The notes beneath the pieces were generated by a model that saw only the letters and a program-made list of their open reading frames with translations, did no database searches and was not told where the DNA came from. The translations under genes were made by a program, and so were the position numbers. A DNA stretch of 54,369 nucleotides from the NCBI GenBank assembly GCA_964574395.1, contig CAZNNL010000004.1:1-54369 (forward strand), given 5' to 3'. Source of the stretch: JAXGQD01 sp964574395. GTDB taxonomy: Bacteria; Bacillota; Clostridia; Saccharofermentanales; Fastidiosipilaceae. Below, one piece after another: positions 1 to 8,559 of the stretch. Numbering within the stretch: position 1 is the stretch's first letter; each line of letters starts with the position of its first letter.

Positions 1-877
1 CTTTCTGATTAAGTTGATTGAGCAACAAAACGAGTAGGAAAAGCACGCCCCTGATTAAGTTGAGGTAATTCGCAGGCGCGCCAAAGTTGATGGCCAGCGC
101 GACTAGGGCTTTATAAATAATTGAACCGAAAATGACCATGGTTGTAGCCTTCAAGAAACTTAGGCGTTTGAAAACCACAATACCAATAATGACCGAGGCG
201 AGGCTCAGAACCATCATGCCGGTACCGGTGCTTACTTCGAAAAAGCGTTGTTGTTGTGATAATACTGCGCCAGATAGGGCGACCAAGCCATTTGCCATCG
301 AAAGCCCCATAATCTTGACGTTACCAGGCGAAATACCGACGGCGACCACTACTTGGGGATTATCCCCAACAGCACGTAGCAACATCCCGCGTTTAGTGCG
401 CAAGAACCAATCTAGTAGGATCTTAGCAAAAATGACAATAATCGCTGCAATAAAAACAATTCTTAAATTGTAGCGTTGGCTTTCTGGAATTAGCGTAGCA
501 GGGAAGGTGTTGAAAACAGTCGCTTTATCAAAGAATGGTTGATTCGATTTTCCTACGATGATGAGATTAATCGAGAACATAACCGTCATGACAAGAATAC
601 CTGAAAACAAACCTGAGATTTTCATGTAAACATGCAAAATACCCGTTACTAATCCTGCGATGCAACCTGCCAATAGTGCGATGAGAAGAGCCAGCCATGG
701 ATTAACTCCCTGCATAATCATCACGGTACTGACTGCCGCACCCAATGGAAATGTTCCATCAACAGAAAGGTCGGGAAAATTCAGAATCCGATAACTGATG
801 TAGACACCCAAGACCATAATCCCATAAATGAGACCTTGTTCTAGGATGTCTATAAATAGGGAGAGATAAATATCCAT
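1..877 (-). CDS. trpY: ABC transporter permease, TrpY type (3' end outside window)
   Basis: Membrane permease of a predicted tryptophan ABC importer. About 292 codons are visible, reading from ATG at 877 to the window edge, with AAAGGA eight bases upstream as ribosome binding site. The protein is very hydrophobic, with many membrane segments. Its N-terminus (MDIYLSLFIDILEQGLIYG, then a LNFPDLSVDGTFPLGAA-like stretch) is typical of the permease that pairs with ABC_sub_bind proteins, related to branched-chain amino acid permeases. It lies downstream of trpX and shares the Trp T-box leader, which supports tryptophan as substrate. The ATPase (trpZ) would be expected just beyond position 1. Substrate is inferred from regulation, not from residues. 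Confidence 0.8.
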   Translation of the reverse strand, partial: MDIYLSLFIDILEQGLIYGIMVLGVYISYRILNFPDLSVDGTFPLGAAVSTVMIMQGVNPWLALLIALLAGCIAGLVTGILHVYMKISGLFSGILVMTVMFSINLIIVGKSNQPFFDKATVFNTFPATLIPESQRYNLRIVFIAAIIVIFAKILLDWFLRTKRGMLLRAVGDNPQVVVAVGISPGNVKIMGLSMANGLVALSGAVLSQQQRFFEVSTGTGMMVLSLASVIIGIVVFKRLSFLKATTMVIFGSIIYKALVALAINFGAPANYLNLIRGVLFLLVLLLNQLNQK

Positions 878-912
878 TTCATTTGTCCTTTAATCGTTTG
901 GCAAAAATAAGG

Positions 913-944
913 GATAAGAGCAAAACCTGAGTTTTGCTCTTATC
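913..944 (-). terminator. Perfect 14-bp hairpin between trpX and trpY
   Basis: Two 14-base arms (913-926 and 931-944) are exact reverse complements around a four-base loop. On the minus strand the hairpin follows the trpX stop and is followed by CCTTATTTTT, so it can act as a leaky terminator or as an mRNA-protecting stem that leaves more binding-protein message than permease message. A TGGCAAAA octamer (899-906) lies just downstream. Confidence 0.6.
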
Positions 945-962
945 TTAACATCCAACCCATGT

Positions 963-1958
963 TTAGGGCGCAGCATCAACAAGGCTGTCTTTATATTTAT
1001 CTGGAAGGGTTAGTCCTAGGGTTTCTACGACCTTGCTATTGTAGAATGGTGCAGCTTCTTTGATGGCGCTGACGGGGATAGCTTCTGGTGCAGTACCGTT
1101 AAGGATGTCCGCAGCCATTTCGCCAGTCTGCGCGCCTAGATTGGTGTAGTCGATGCCCATGGCAGCTGTGCAACCATTTGTTACTTGTTCTTCTTCAGAG
1201 CCAAAGTAAGGAATGTTTTTAGCGTTTGTTTTGCTTAAAACCGTTTGTAAGTTTTGAACAACTAGGTTGTCAGTCAGATTTGTGAAAGTATCTACTTTTG
1301 ATGAGAGACTTTCTGCAGCAGCAGGTACATCGCCAGCAGCATTTATGCCCTGAGTTACGATTTCAAAACCTTGCGCAGGAGCCTCTTTTTGGTAAGTCTC
1401 AATGGCAGAAGTTGAATTGGGTTCAGCCAGGTTATAAAGGATACCTACTGTTTTAGCTTCAGGTAAGAATGCACGTATTAATTCTAGTTGTAGTGATACT
1501 GGCAAAACGTCTGAGGTTCCGGTAACACCTTTTTTATTCGAGCCGTCTTCATTCTGAAGTTCCGCAGCAACTGGATCAGATACAGCATTGAAAATTACAG
1601 GAATGCCTTTGTCCTTGGCAGCATTGTAAGCGGACTGTGCTGCTGGTGTTGCTATACCCATGATGAGGTCATACTTTTTACTGACAAAGCTTGATGTAAC
1701 TTGGTTTACGATGTCCATATTGGCTTGTCCCACTTGATAGTCGACTTCAATGTTTTTGCCAACTTCAAAGCCTTTAGCAGCCAGACCTTCCAAGAAGCCG
1801 TTGTAGCAGTTTTCCAGTGATGGATGGTCTGCAAATTGGATAACACCAATTTTGAAAGTCTTTTCGCCGGAAGCTGCGGAACCACCGAAGGCCATAAGAC
1901 CTAAAGCAAGTGTAGCTGCGATGCCAATACTTAAAATACGTTTCACTAAATTTCTCAT
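963..1958 (-). CDS. trpX: ABC transporter substrate-binding protein, TrpX type
   Basis: Extracellular binding protein (331 residues) of the ABC_sub_bind family (PF04392), predicted to capture tryptophan. The start at 1958 is chosen because AAAGGAG lies seven bases upstream; a longer reading from 2054 would run into the T-box terminator. Residues 1-30 form a signal peptide (basic start, hydrophobic core to about LALGLMAFGG). No lipobox cysteine is present, which is unusual for a monoderm binding protein; it may be secreted or held by an uncleaved signal. Family features include the early IGVIQFADHPSLENCYNGF stretch and the periplasmic-binding type I fold. The Trp T-box upstream is the main evidence for the substrate. 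Confidence 0.82.
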   Translation of the reverse strand: MRNLVKRILSIGIAATLALGLMAFGGSAASGEKTFKIGVIQFADHPSLENCYNGFLEGLAAKGFEVGKNIEVDYQVGQANMDIVNQVTSSFVSKKYDLIMGIATPAAQSAYNAAKDKGIPVIFNAVSDPVAAELQNEDGSNKKGVTGTSDVLPVSLQLELIRAFLPEAKTVGILYNLAEPNSTSAIETYQKEAPAQGFEIVTQGINAAGDVPAAAESLSSKVDTFTNLTDNLVVQNLQTVLSKTNAKNIPYFGSEEEQVTNGCTAAMGIDYTNLGAQTGEMAADILNGTAPEAIPVSAIKEAAPFYNSKVVETLGLTLPDKYKDSLVDAAP

Positions 1959-1998
1959 TTTCTTTCTCCTTTGACTTGAGTTTTGGGCTTTTCGACAT

Positions 1999-2258
1999 AA
2001 AAAAAGCGCCTGTCCTAAACAAGGGACAAGAGCTACTCCTGCGGTACCACCCAAATTAATCGTTGCCGATTCACTTTACCTGTTCTTACAAACAGTTCTC
2101 ATATAACGGTGAGTCACCGTCCGGAACTACTAGTCTGGCTAGCCCTAACGTTCATCCGGCCCTCACAAGTCCATTCACTCAATCCATCTGCTTGTCTTAC
2201 ACCAACCGACAAGTCTCTGGAACAGGAAAGTTTGAGTTACTACTCTTGCTCTTAGGTT
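1999..2258 (-). promoter_or_regulatory. T-box riboswitch, UGG (Trp) specifier
   Basis: Read on the minus strand, the leader holds an AGAGTAGTA-like Stem I entry, CAGAGA, GGTTGGTG, and then a specifier loop GTGAATGGA whose codon TGG (2171-2173) matches tRNA-Trp. The conserved T-box GGGTGGTACCGC follows near 2041-2052. A terminator hairpin (GCTCTTGTCC pairing with GGACAGGCGC, one mismatch) and seven T residues (1999-2005) end the leader. Uncharged tRNA-Trp would stabilise the antiterminator and turn on trpX-trpY. This is well known for tryptophan genes in Bacillota. The specifier assignment was read by eye. Confidence 0.9.
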
Positions 2259-2265
2259 TGTAGAC

Positions 2266-2294
2266 ATCATATGTTTCTAAAAAACGGAAGTCAA
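2266..2294 (-). promoter_or_regulatory. Promoter of the trpXY leader
   Basis: On the minus strand TTGACT (2289-2294) and TATGAT (2266-2271) are separated by exactly 17 bases, a good housekeeping-sigma promoter. Transcription would begin near 2258, directly at the 5' side of T-box Stem I. Confidence 0.75.
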
Positions 2295-2430
2295 GTGACA
2301 AAAAGTTTAGATTTTTTAATAAATTTGTATATTTGCTTTGGTTTAACAAAAGTATTGCACAAGCTAGCATCGAGCCCAACAGGTATAATGGCTATAGCAG
2401 AGCAGTTTAATGCATTGAATCGAGGTCAAT

Positions 2431-3423
2431 TTGTTTAGAAAGTATAATTTTCGGCTATTTATTACTTTTTTGTTTTTCAGTAGCTTAATTATTGTGGCAA
2501 TATCTGGCTTTGTTATGTACGGGCTTAATAATGCCTTAACTTCGACTGTACAGAAAGAAGTTTCTAACTCCATTGATAACGTTGCTTTAGCTTTAGAAGA
2601 CATGATTTACAATTCACAAGTTACATTGGAAGAACTGTCTCAAGACATTGATGTCAAAGAATTTTTAGATGGGGACGAAGAAGATGAACAATATGCTCTC
2701 ATTCGCAAACTTTATTTAACGAGTGTGGCAAGTCGGGGACAAGTTAATCTGCATATCATTCGTCGTTCAGATGGGCATGGTATATCGACGGCCACCATAC
2801 CAACAGCATACAAACAAAAAAACTATCAAGACTGGGGCGTTTTTTTGGAAGCAAATCAGCGTGAAATCAGTGTCGTGCGCACCAGCGATCGTACCTTGGG
2901 CATGGATAACGATATCATACTCACCTTGGTCAAAGCCGTTCGTAACAATACGGAAGAAGTGGCTGGTTATGTTGTGCTTAACTTGATGCGTGTCGGTTTT
3001 GAAAAAATATCTGCCAGTAATCTAGGGCTTTACCACACGGACTTGCTCATTGTAGATCGTTTTAATGTGGTTGCTTTTAGTACCCTCGGTCAAAGTTTTG
3101 AAGGCTTAGGAAAACTTGAGGAGCCCGCAGCTGTAAATGCAGCTTGGGATGCCACTAACAACTCGGGTTTGTTGATGGATATTGGCTCAGCCTATAAGAA
3201 AACAAAGTTTGGTTTTTTGGTTATAGGAAAAATTGCTGTTGAGAATTTAGCCAACACGAGTCAAATTGTGAGAGAAGCGGCTTTACCTGTATTACTATTA
3301 ACCGTATTCTTGAGTTTCCTACTGGCTGCGCTTCTAGCACGTCAAATCTCTAGACCTGTACAGAAACTAAAACAATCGATGGTTGAAGTACAGTCCGGAA
3401 AACTAGATGCTAGAGTTCAATAA
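2431..3423 (+). pseudogene. Sensor histidine kinase, truncated after HAMP (YesM-like)
   Basis: 330 codons from a TTG start with GAGGT just upstream. A first membrane segment (about residues 8-30) is followed by an extracellular region of about 240 residues resembling a Cache-type sensor. A second membrane segment lies near 282-304, then the start of a HAMP linker (ISRPVQKLKQSM). The frame stops at 3421-3423 inside or just after HAMP, so the histidine phosphotransfer and ATPase domains are absent. The next 100 bases encode the tail of an AraC-type regulator in another frame, so an internal deletion of a YesM/YesN-type two-component pair is the likely history. It could not signal by phosphorylation. 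Confidence 0.7.
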
Positions 3424-3518
3424 TCGTTGGTGTTAATCCTGCGGATTATAGAAAAGCCTATGAACTATCAGATGGGCATGTGCTGAGGAAATTCCAAAGT
3501 TACATGTCTATTGAGTAA
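3414..3518 (+). pseudogene. Remnant C-terminus of an AraC-type response regulator
   Basis: In a frame different from the truncated kinase, the bases read IIVGVNPADYRKAYELSDG and continue to a TAA at 3516-3518. The GxxPxxYRK pattern is the usual ending of an AraC/XylS helix-turn-helix domain, as in YesN-type regulators. No start or upstream regulator sequence is present; the frame is closed by a TAG at 3411. The junction with the kinase lies within about ten bases of 3420. Only about 34 codons survive, so the family call is moderately supported. Confidence 0.5.
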
Positions 3519-3542
3519 TCTGATTTTCTGCGTAACGCTAAT

Positions 3543-4310
3543 TTATTGACTAAGTCTTACATCTTGGAATTTATAATAAATATTATGCGGACAGGCCAGA
3601 AAAGAATGCTTTTTATTAAAGCCTAGGGCTTCCCCGTTTATATCAGTGCATTGACCGCCAGCTTCTTTAACAATTAAAGATGCAGCAGCATAGTCCCATG
3701 GTGATAGCTCAAAATCGAAATACATGATGTTTCTATTAGCAGCCACATAACAAATAGAGATGGCAGCTGATCCCAGGCGGTGGGTGTCCAAGGCGTGATA
3801 GGACAATTTCTCTGCAAGTGCGAATGCCTGGTGGCGGTGTTGTTCATTGTATGGCGAAGAACCAAAATCAACAATTCCGAATTTCAAATCACGTTCTTTT
3901 ACAGCTAAAGGTGTCTCGTTGAGCCAAGCTCCCTTTGACTTTTCAGCTGTAAACATTTCCTTTGTATAAGGGTTATAGACCACGGCCAGTTGCACTTCAT
4001 CTTTGAGTAGAAGTGCAACTGAAATGGCGCTGATTTTATAATCACAGATAAAATTACTTGTCCCATCAATCGGGTCGATGATGAATAGCCAATCAGCTTG
4101 CGAAATTTGTTCGCTGCCATCATCTTCTTCTGAAAGAAAACCAGCCTCAGGGAATGCCTCAGCGAGATGCGTGTGTAAGTATCTTTGCACGCGCAAGTCA
4201 TATTCTGTTACAAAATTACCCGGACCATCTTTTTCGATAGGTTTGATATCTTGACGATCGATCATGATTTCGCCGGCTTCTCTGACAATATCTGTGATTT
4301 TTCTTAACAT
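3543..4310 (-). CDS. Inositol monophosphatase family phosphatase
   Basis: Mg2+-dependent phosphatase of the IMPase/FBPase superfamily (255 residues, normal length). The metal-binding motifs are visible: EED at 61-63, DPIDGT at 79-84, and WDYAAASLIVKEAGG near 204-218. GGAG sits five bases before ATG 4310, only 11 bases after the upstream permease stop, so it is the last gene of the ABC importer operon. That placement suggests it dephosphorylates what the importer brings in (a sugar or polyol phosphate), rather than acting as housekeeping SuhB. Specificity cannot be read from the sequence. Confidence 0.85.
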   Translation of the reverse strand: MLRKITDIVREAGEIMIDRQDIKPIEKDGPGNFVTEYDLRVQRYLHTHLAEAFPEAGFLSEEDDGSEQISQADWLFIIDPIDGTSNFICDYKISAISVALLLKDEVQLAVVYNPYTKEMFTAEKSKGAWLNETPLAVKERDLKFGIVDFGSSPYNEQHRHQAFALAEKLSYHALDTHRLGSAAISICYVAANRNIMYFDFELSPWDYAAASLIVKEAGGQCTDINGEALGFNKKHSFLACPHNIYYKFQDVRLSQ

Positions 4311-4321
4311 ATAGGCTCCGT

Positions 4322-5995
4322 TTAGCCGATGACGCTTTTGCCACCAGACAATTTATTAAATAGGACCAAACAAAGTATGGTCGATACCGTTAGTATTGTA
4401 GCTAAAGCCGCTGCATTTCCAAAGGCATCGTTGTTTACGGCATTGAAAATGGAGACAGAAATAGTACTTGTTTTTCCAGTATACAATATCAAAGTGGAAC
4501 TTAGTTCATTGATGATGCTAATGAAACTTAAAACTGCACCTGACATCAAACCAGGTAGGATAAGGAAGAGTGTGGTTTTGAAGAACGTCTTCATCGGCGG
4601 TACACCCAAGCTGATAGAGGCCTCCTCCACACTGTTGTCAATTTGATAGAGAATTCCGATAGTAGAACGCATCGTATAGGGTAACTTACGAATGGAGTAG
4701 GAGATAATTAATATCCACATCGTTCCGGTTAAGACGAGTGGCCCTGTATTAAATGCAACGACCAAGCAGATACCAAGAACAGCTCCCGGGATTACATAGG
4801 GGAACATCAATATCATGTCTAAATAGGACGTAAGCTTACTTCTTTTTCTGACGATTAAATAGGAACCAATCAAACCAATAAGGACAATCACAATGATAGA
4901 AATAACGCCATATAGGAAAGTATTCGTGATGTTGTGTGAAAGTTTGGACAATATGTTTCGATAACTATCCAGACTAAAGCCGCTTACAAACAACGGGCCT
5001 CTCGTTTTCATGAACGACATTACCACAACCGTAATTTGGGGGAGTATGGCGAGGAAGGCAACAAATAGCACTGTGCAGGAGGCAAGCAGTTTTTTGCCAA
5101 AACTCAAGTCTTGTTTAGCAGGAGGTCTAAGTGCCGACATATTGTAGCTTTTTCTGTCAACGATGCTTTTCTGGAACCACAAGACCAAGAGCGCCATGAT
5201 TGTGATTATTACACTGAGCGCACTGGCAAAATTCGTGTTAGTTCCAACTTCGTTTAGAAATTGTTTGTATATTACTACTGGCAAAACGTCATACCCTTCA
5301 CCGATTAAACGTGGAGTACCAAAGTCAGCCAATGCGGTCATAAAAACCATCAATGAGCTAGACAGGATGGTTGGCAAAATCACTGGGAAAGTCACCTTGA
5401 AAAGCCTACGTATGCCTGAGATGCCTAGGCTTTCGCTTGCTTCTTCGAGCGATGAGTCAATGCTGCTTAATGCCCCAGAAACATAGAGATAAACCAAGGG
5501 GAAAAGCTTCAGTGTAAAGACTAAGAGTATGCCTTTAAAACCATAGATTGAACCAATTTCAATGCCGATGGATGAGAGCAATTTAGTGATGAAACCACTG
5601 CGACCAAGTAGAAGAATCCATGAATATGCCCCAATAAATGGAGGGGAGAGCATGGAAAGAACGATCATAATGTTGATGGTCTTTTTAGCATAGAGGTTAA
5701 AGCGTGTACTGATGTAGGCAAGGGGAACACCCAAAGCGGTCGCTAAAATTGTTGTAAAGAAACAGATTTTTAAGCTGTTGAGCAAGGCGTTCATATAATA
5801 TTTTTTCTGGAAGAAACTTAAGTAGTGTTCTAATGTGAATGTGCCTGTTTTGCCATCAAGAAAACTTTGAAAGAATAGTTTGCCAAATGGATAGACGATA
5901 AAAATACAGGAAAGCAATAATAATACTGCTATACTTACAGTCCAAAAATTAAGTTTATTAATTAGTTTGTTTCCAAAAGAGTCTTCACGGGTCAT
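4322..5995 (-). CDS. ABC transporter permease, two fused permease halves (FbpB/AfuB class)
   Basis: Inner-membrane channel, about 557 residues, with roughly 12 membrane segments in two homologous halves. Each half carries a cytoplasmic EAA loop that docks the ATPase: EEASESLGISG in the first and EEASISLGVPP in the second. This fused layout is typical of Fe3+ (FbpB), 2-aminoethylphosphonate and sugar-phosphate (AfuB) importers. I chose ATG 5995 because GGAGG lies eight bases upstream. ATG 6019 overlaps the ATPase stop as TAATG and is a possible alternative. Cotranscribed with the ATPase upstream and the phosphatase downstream. Confidence 0.85.
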   Translation of the reverse strand: MTREDSFGNKLINKLNFWTVSIAVLLLLSCIFIVYPFGKLFFQSFLDGKTGTFTLEHYLSFFQKKYYMNALLNSLKICFFTTILATALGVPLAYISTRFNLYAKKTINIMIVLSMLSPPFIGAYSWILLLGRSGFITKLLSSIGIEIGSIYGFKGILLVFTLKLFPLVYLYVSGALSSIDSSLEEASESLGISGIRRLFKVTFPVILPTILSSSLMVFMTALADFGTPRLIGEGYDVLPVVIYKQFLNEVGTNTNFASALSVIITIMALLVLWFQKSIVDRKSYNMSALRPPAKQDLSFGKKLLASCTVLFVAFLAILPQITVVVMSFMKTRGPLFVSGFSLDSYRNILSKLSHNITNTFLYGVISIIVIVLIGLIGSYLIVRKRSKLTSYLDMILMFPYVIPGAVLGICLVVAFNTGPLVLTGTMWILIISYSIRKLPYTMRSTIGILYQIDNSVEEASISLGVPPMKTFFKTTLFLILPGLMSGAVLSFISIINELSSTLILYTGKTSTISVSIFNAVNNDAFGNAAALATILTVSTILCLVLFNKLSGGKSVIG

Positions 5996-6018
5996 CTCAA
6001 ATACCTCCGTTTCAATCA

Positions 6019-7092
6019 TTAAACTAGCATCAGAGAGCGTGTCGTCTCTTTGTCAAAAACTGTGATTTTTTCGCTGCGTAAACGAATACTGACGCGATCA
6101 CCTATTCTGTGCGTACGGTTCATATTATCCATGTACTCGTTGACTTCAATGAGAGGCCCGTTATCGACCTGCACTTCGTATGTTACGAAATCGCCAAGAA
6201 AAGTCGATAGTACGATAGTACCTAAGAGCTCGTTGTCGCTCACTTCTCCAATAAAGGCATATTCTGGGCGGACAGAGACTAATACTTCCCCTGCGAAGTC
6301 TGCTTGGATTGGCAAAGTTAAAGCCTTTTGTCCAAGAATTTCTACTGCGCCAGCTTGGGCTTTTCCTTCAAGGAAAGCAGAGGTGCCTATGAAGTTAGCA
6401 ACAAACATGTTGCTTGGGTTAGTATATATGGCTTCCGGTTCGCCAATTTGCTCGACTATACCTTTGTTCATAACGGCGATTCTATCTGAAATGGCTAACG
6501 CTTCTTCTTGGTCATGCGTTACATAGATTGTCGTGATGTTCAGATTCTTTTGTAGTTTTTTAATGCTTGAACGCATCTGTACGCGTAACTTAGCATCCAA
6601 GTTGCTGAGCGGTTCATCCATGAGAAGCACACTTGGGTGGATGACGATTGCTCTAGCAAGTGCGACTCTTTGTTGTTGTCCACCAGAGAGTTGGGACGGT
6701 CTACGGCTTGCATATTCTTCAATTTGCATGAGTTGCATAGCTTCAAGGACACGGTCTTTAGCTTCTTGACCTTTGATGTTTCGAGCTTGAAGTCCATAGG
6801 CTACATTTTCTTCAACGGTTAGATGAGGAAAAATAGCGTAGTTTTGGAAAACCATGCCAATGTTTCTTTTGTGTGCAGGTAAATTATTGATGACCTTTTC
6901 ATTGAATTTTATTACCCCAGCTTCAATGGAGTTAAAGCCAGCAATCATGCGAAGAAGTGTGGTCTTTCCACAACCTGAAGGTCCTAAGAGCGTAAAAAAC
7001 TCCCCTTCTTTGATATCCAAGCTAATATCATTTACGGCTTTAAAATCGCCATACTTTTTAACAACATTTTCGATTTTTACAGATTGGCTCAT
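6019..7092 (-). CDS. ABC transporter ATP-binding protein (FbpC/AfuC/PotA class)
   Basis: ATPase subunit, 357 residues. Walker A GPSGCGKTT (37-45), signature LSGGQQQR (135-142), Walker B VLLMDEP (155-161) with SNLDAK as D-loop, and a C-terminal TOBE-like region from about residue 240 containing SVRPEYAFIG. It powers the fused permease encoded downstream. AAGGGG precedes ATG 7092. The spacer to the binding-protein gene upstream contains a strong hairpin. The family includes iron, polyamine and sugar-phosphate importers, so substrate is not decided by this subunit. Confidence 0.88.
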   Translation of the reverse strand: MSQSVKIENVVKKYGDFKAVNDISLDIKEGEFFTLLGPSGCGKTTLLRMIAGFNSIEAGVIKFNEKVINNLPAHKRNIGMVFQNYAIFPHLTVEENVAYGLQARNIKGQEAKDRVLEAMQLMQIEEYASRRPSQLSGGQQQRVALARAIVIHPSVLLMDEPLSNLDAKLRVQMRSSIKKLQKNLNITTIYVTHDQEEALAISDRIAVMNKGIVEQIGEPEAIYTNPSNMFVANFIGTSAFLEGKAQAGAVEILGQKALTLPIQADFAGEVLVSVRPEYAFIGEVSDNELLGTIVLSTFLGDFVTYEVQVDNGPLIEVNEYMDNMNRTHRIGDRVSIRLRSEKITVFDKETTRSLMLV

Positions 7093-7133
7093 CTTGCATC
7101 CCCTTATGTATTGAGAAGTATTATTTATAAAGT

Positions 7134-7157
7134 GAGCGGCAATGCTAATCGCCGCTC
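7134..7157 (-). terminator. Intra-operon hairpin after the binding-protein gene
   Basis: GAGCGGC (7134-7140) and GCCGCTC (7151-7157) pair perfectly around a ten-base loop, between the binding-protein stop and the ATPase start. No T-run follows, so it is more likely an mRNA-stabilising or processing stem than a full terminator. The same arrangement occurs after trpX. Confidence 0.5.
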
Positions 7158-7188
7158 TAAACTGTCTTTTATGGCTTAATTGCTAGGC

Positions 7189-8280
7189 TTATTGTGTAAC
7201 GAAACTCATCCATTTCTCTTTAAATTCTTGCTCATGGTCGGCAACCCAAGCCATGTCATAATCTACGAGCGGGACTTTGTCGAAACTAGTCATGGTCGTA
7301 GGATCTTCAACGTCTTTTCTAACCGTTCTGCGTAGAAGTCCACCGAGCTGGGTTTGGACTTGTTTGCTCAGAATAAAGTCAATGAATTTCTGAGCACTGT
7401 CCAAGTTGCGCGCACCATTGATGATGCCAACGCCGCTAGGACTGACGGTTGTACCTTCTTCAGGGTAGACGATAGCCAGGTCAGCGCCTGATTCTACATA
7501 GCGGAGTGCGCCTTCTTCGTATGTCATGCCGATGAGATATTCACCGTCTGAGACGCCTTTGAAAGTGCCTGATGAACTGGAGATGATTTTGCCATCCAAA
7601 TTATTTACTAAGTTTTCAACAAATTCGTAACCTTTTCCGTCATCTTTCCCGTATGCCATGATAATAGCCATGATGGTGGCAAAACTGGACGAAGAAGAAG
7701 TAGGATCAGCACAAGCAATTTTGCCTTTCCATTTTTCGTCTAACAGGTCTTCCCATTTAGTGGGTGCTTCCGCTTCGCTGACGAGCTTCGTGTTGTAAAT
7801 CATGACCATCGGTCCGATGTCAAAGCCATAGAAAAGTTGATCTTTTCCAATCGCAATCTCTTTAAGCGAATCCAATTCTTTGCTTGTGTAGGGCTGTAGC
7901 ATGTCACGGTTTGCGTTGTAGGTATCAACCACTCCACCCCAAATGACGTCAGCTTGTGGATTATCCGCTTCAGCTTTAACTTTGGCAAAAAGGTCACTCG
8001 TACCACCTTGAACCAACTCTACTTTTATACCACTTGTTTGTTGGAACTCCTCGATAATGGGATCTGCCCATTCAGTTGAGTGGGAATAATAGAGCATCAA
8101 TGTATCTGTCGCTTCAGGGGTGCTGGCATCTGTTGCCGCTGCTGTCTCGCCTGCTGCAGTAGTTGTTTCAGCAGCATCTGGTGCCTTTGTTGTCGCTACT
8201 GTTGTGCTTGCGCCACCACAGCTCACGGTTGCGAGTAAGAGTGAACTCGCTAGCAGAGCTACTATACTTTTCTTGAACAT
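7189..8280 (-). CDS. ABC transporter substrate-binding lipoprotein (FbpA/AfuA/PhnS class)
   Basis: Surface lipoprotein of 363 residues. Signal peptide 1-20 ends in a lipobox ATVSC with Cys21, followed by an Ala/Thr/Glu-rich linker (about 25-58) and a type II periplasmic-binding fold. The GEYLIGMTYEEGA and VYPEEGTTVSP stretches are typical of the class. I see no adjacent Tyr-Tyr pair of the kind that binds Fe3+ in FbpA, which weakens an iron call. With a phosphatase at the end of the operon, a phosphorylated sugar or phosphonate is a reasonable alternative. AGGAGG lies just before ATG 8280. First gene of the minus-strand operon. Confidence 0.82.
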   Translation of the reverse strand: MFKKSIVALLASSLLLATVSCGGASTTVATTKAPDAAETTTAAGETAAATDASTPEATDTLMLYYSHSTEWADPIIEEFQQTSGIKVELVQGGTSDLFAKVKAEADNPQADVIWGGVVDTYNANRDMLQPYTSKELDSLKEIAIGKDQLFYGFDIGPMVMIYNTKLVSEAEAPTKWEDLLDEKWKGKIACADPTSSSSSFATIMAIIMAYGKDDGKGYEFVENLVNNLDGKIISSSSGTFKGVSDGEYLIGMTYEEGALRYVESGADLAIVYPEEGTTVSPSGVGIINGARNLDSAQKFIDFILSKQVQTQLGGLLRRTVRKDVEDPTTMTSFDKVPLVDYDMAWVADHEQEFKEKWMSFVTQ

Positions 8281-8559
8281 AGAAACCTCCTGGTTGTTTT
8301 GACTACGCTGTTTATTCGCGCGGTCAAATTTTTAACTTTTGCGCTTCATGTAGCTTGTCGTGAAGCTTTACTACCTAAAGGCTAACAAACACACTGTAAA
8401 CTTGCGCTGTGACAAAACGCTTATAAAGTGGGGTAATTCTATCCTGTTTATTGTGGATATCGTTAGCAAAATATTATTTGTTGATTACAAACAAGTGAGA
8501 ATAATCTTTTTTCATGTACAATTAATGAATAGAACAGACGAAAGAAAACAGGTGACCTT

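Noticed and set aside
1774..2263. Short reading frames across the trpX leader
   Set aside because: They run through the T-box and terminator, which account for the conserved sequence there.
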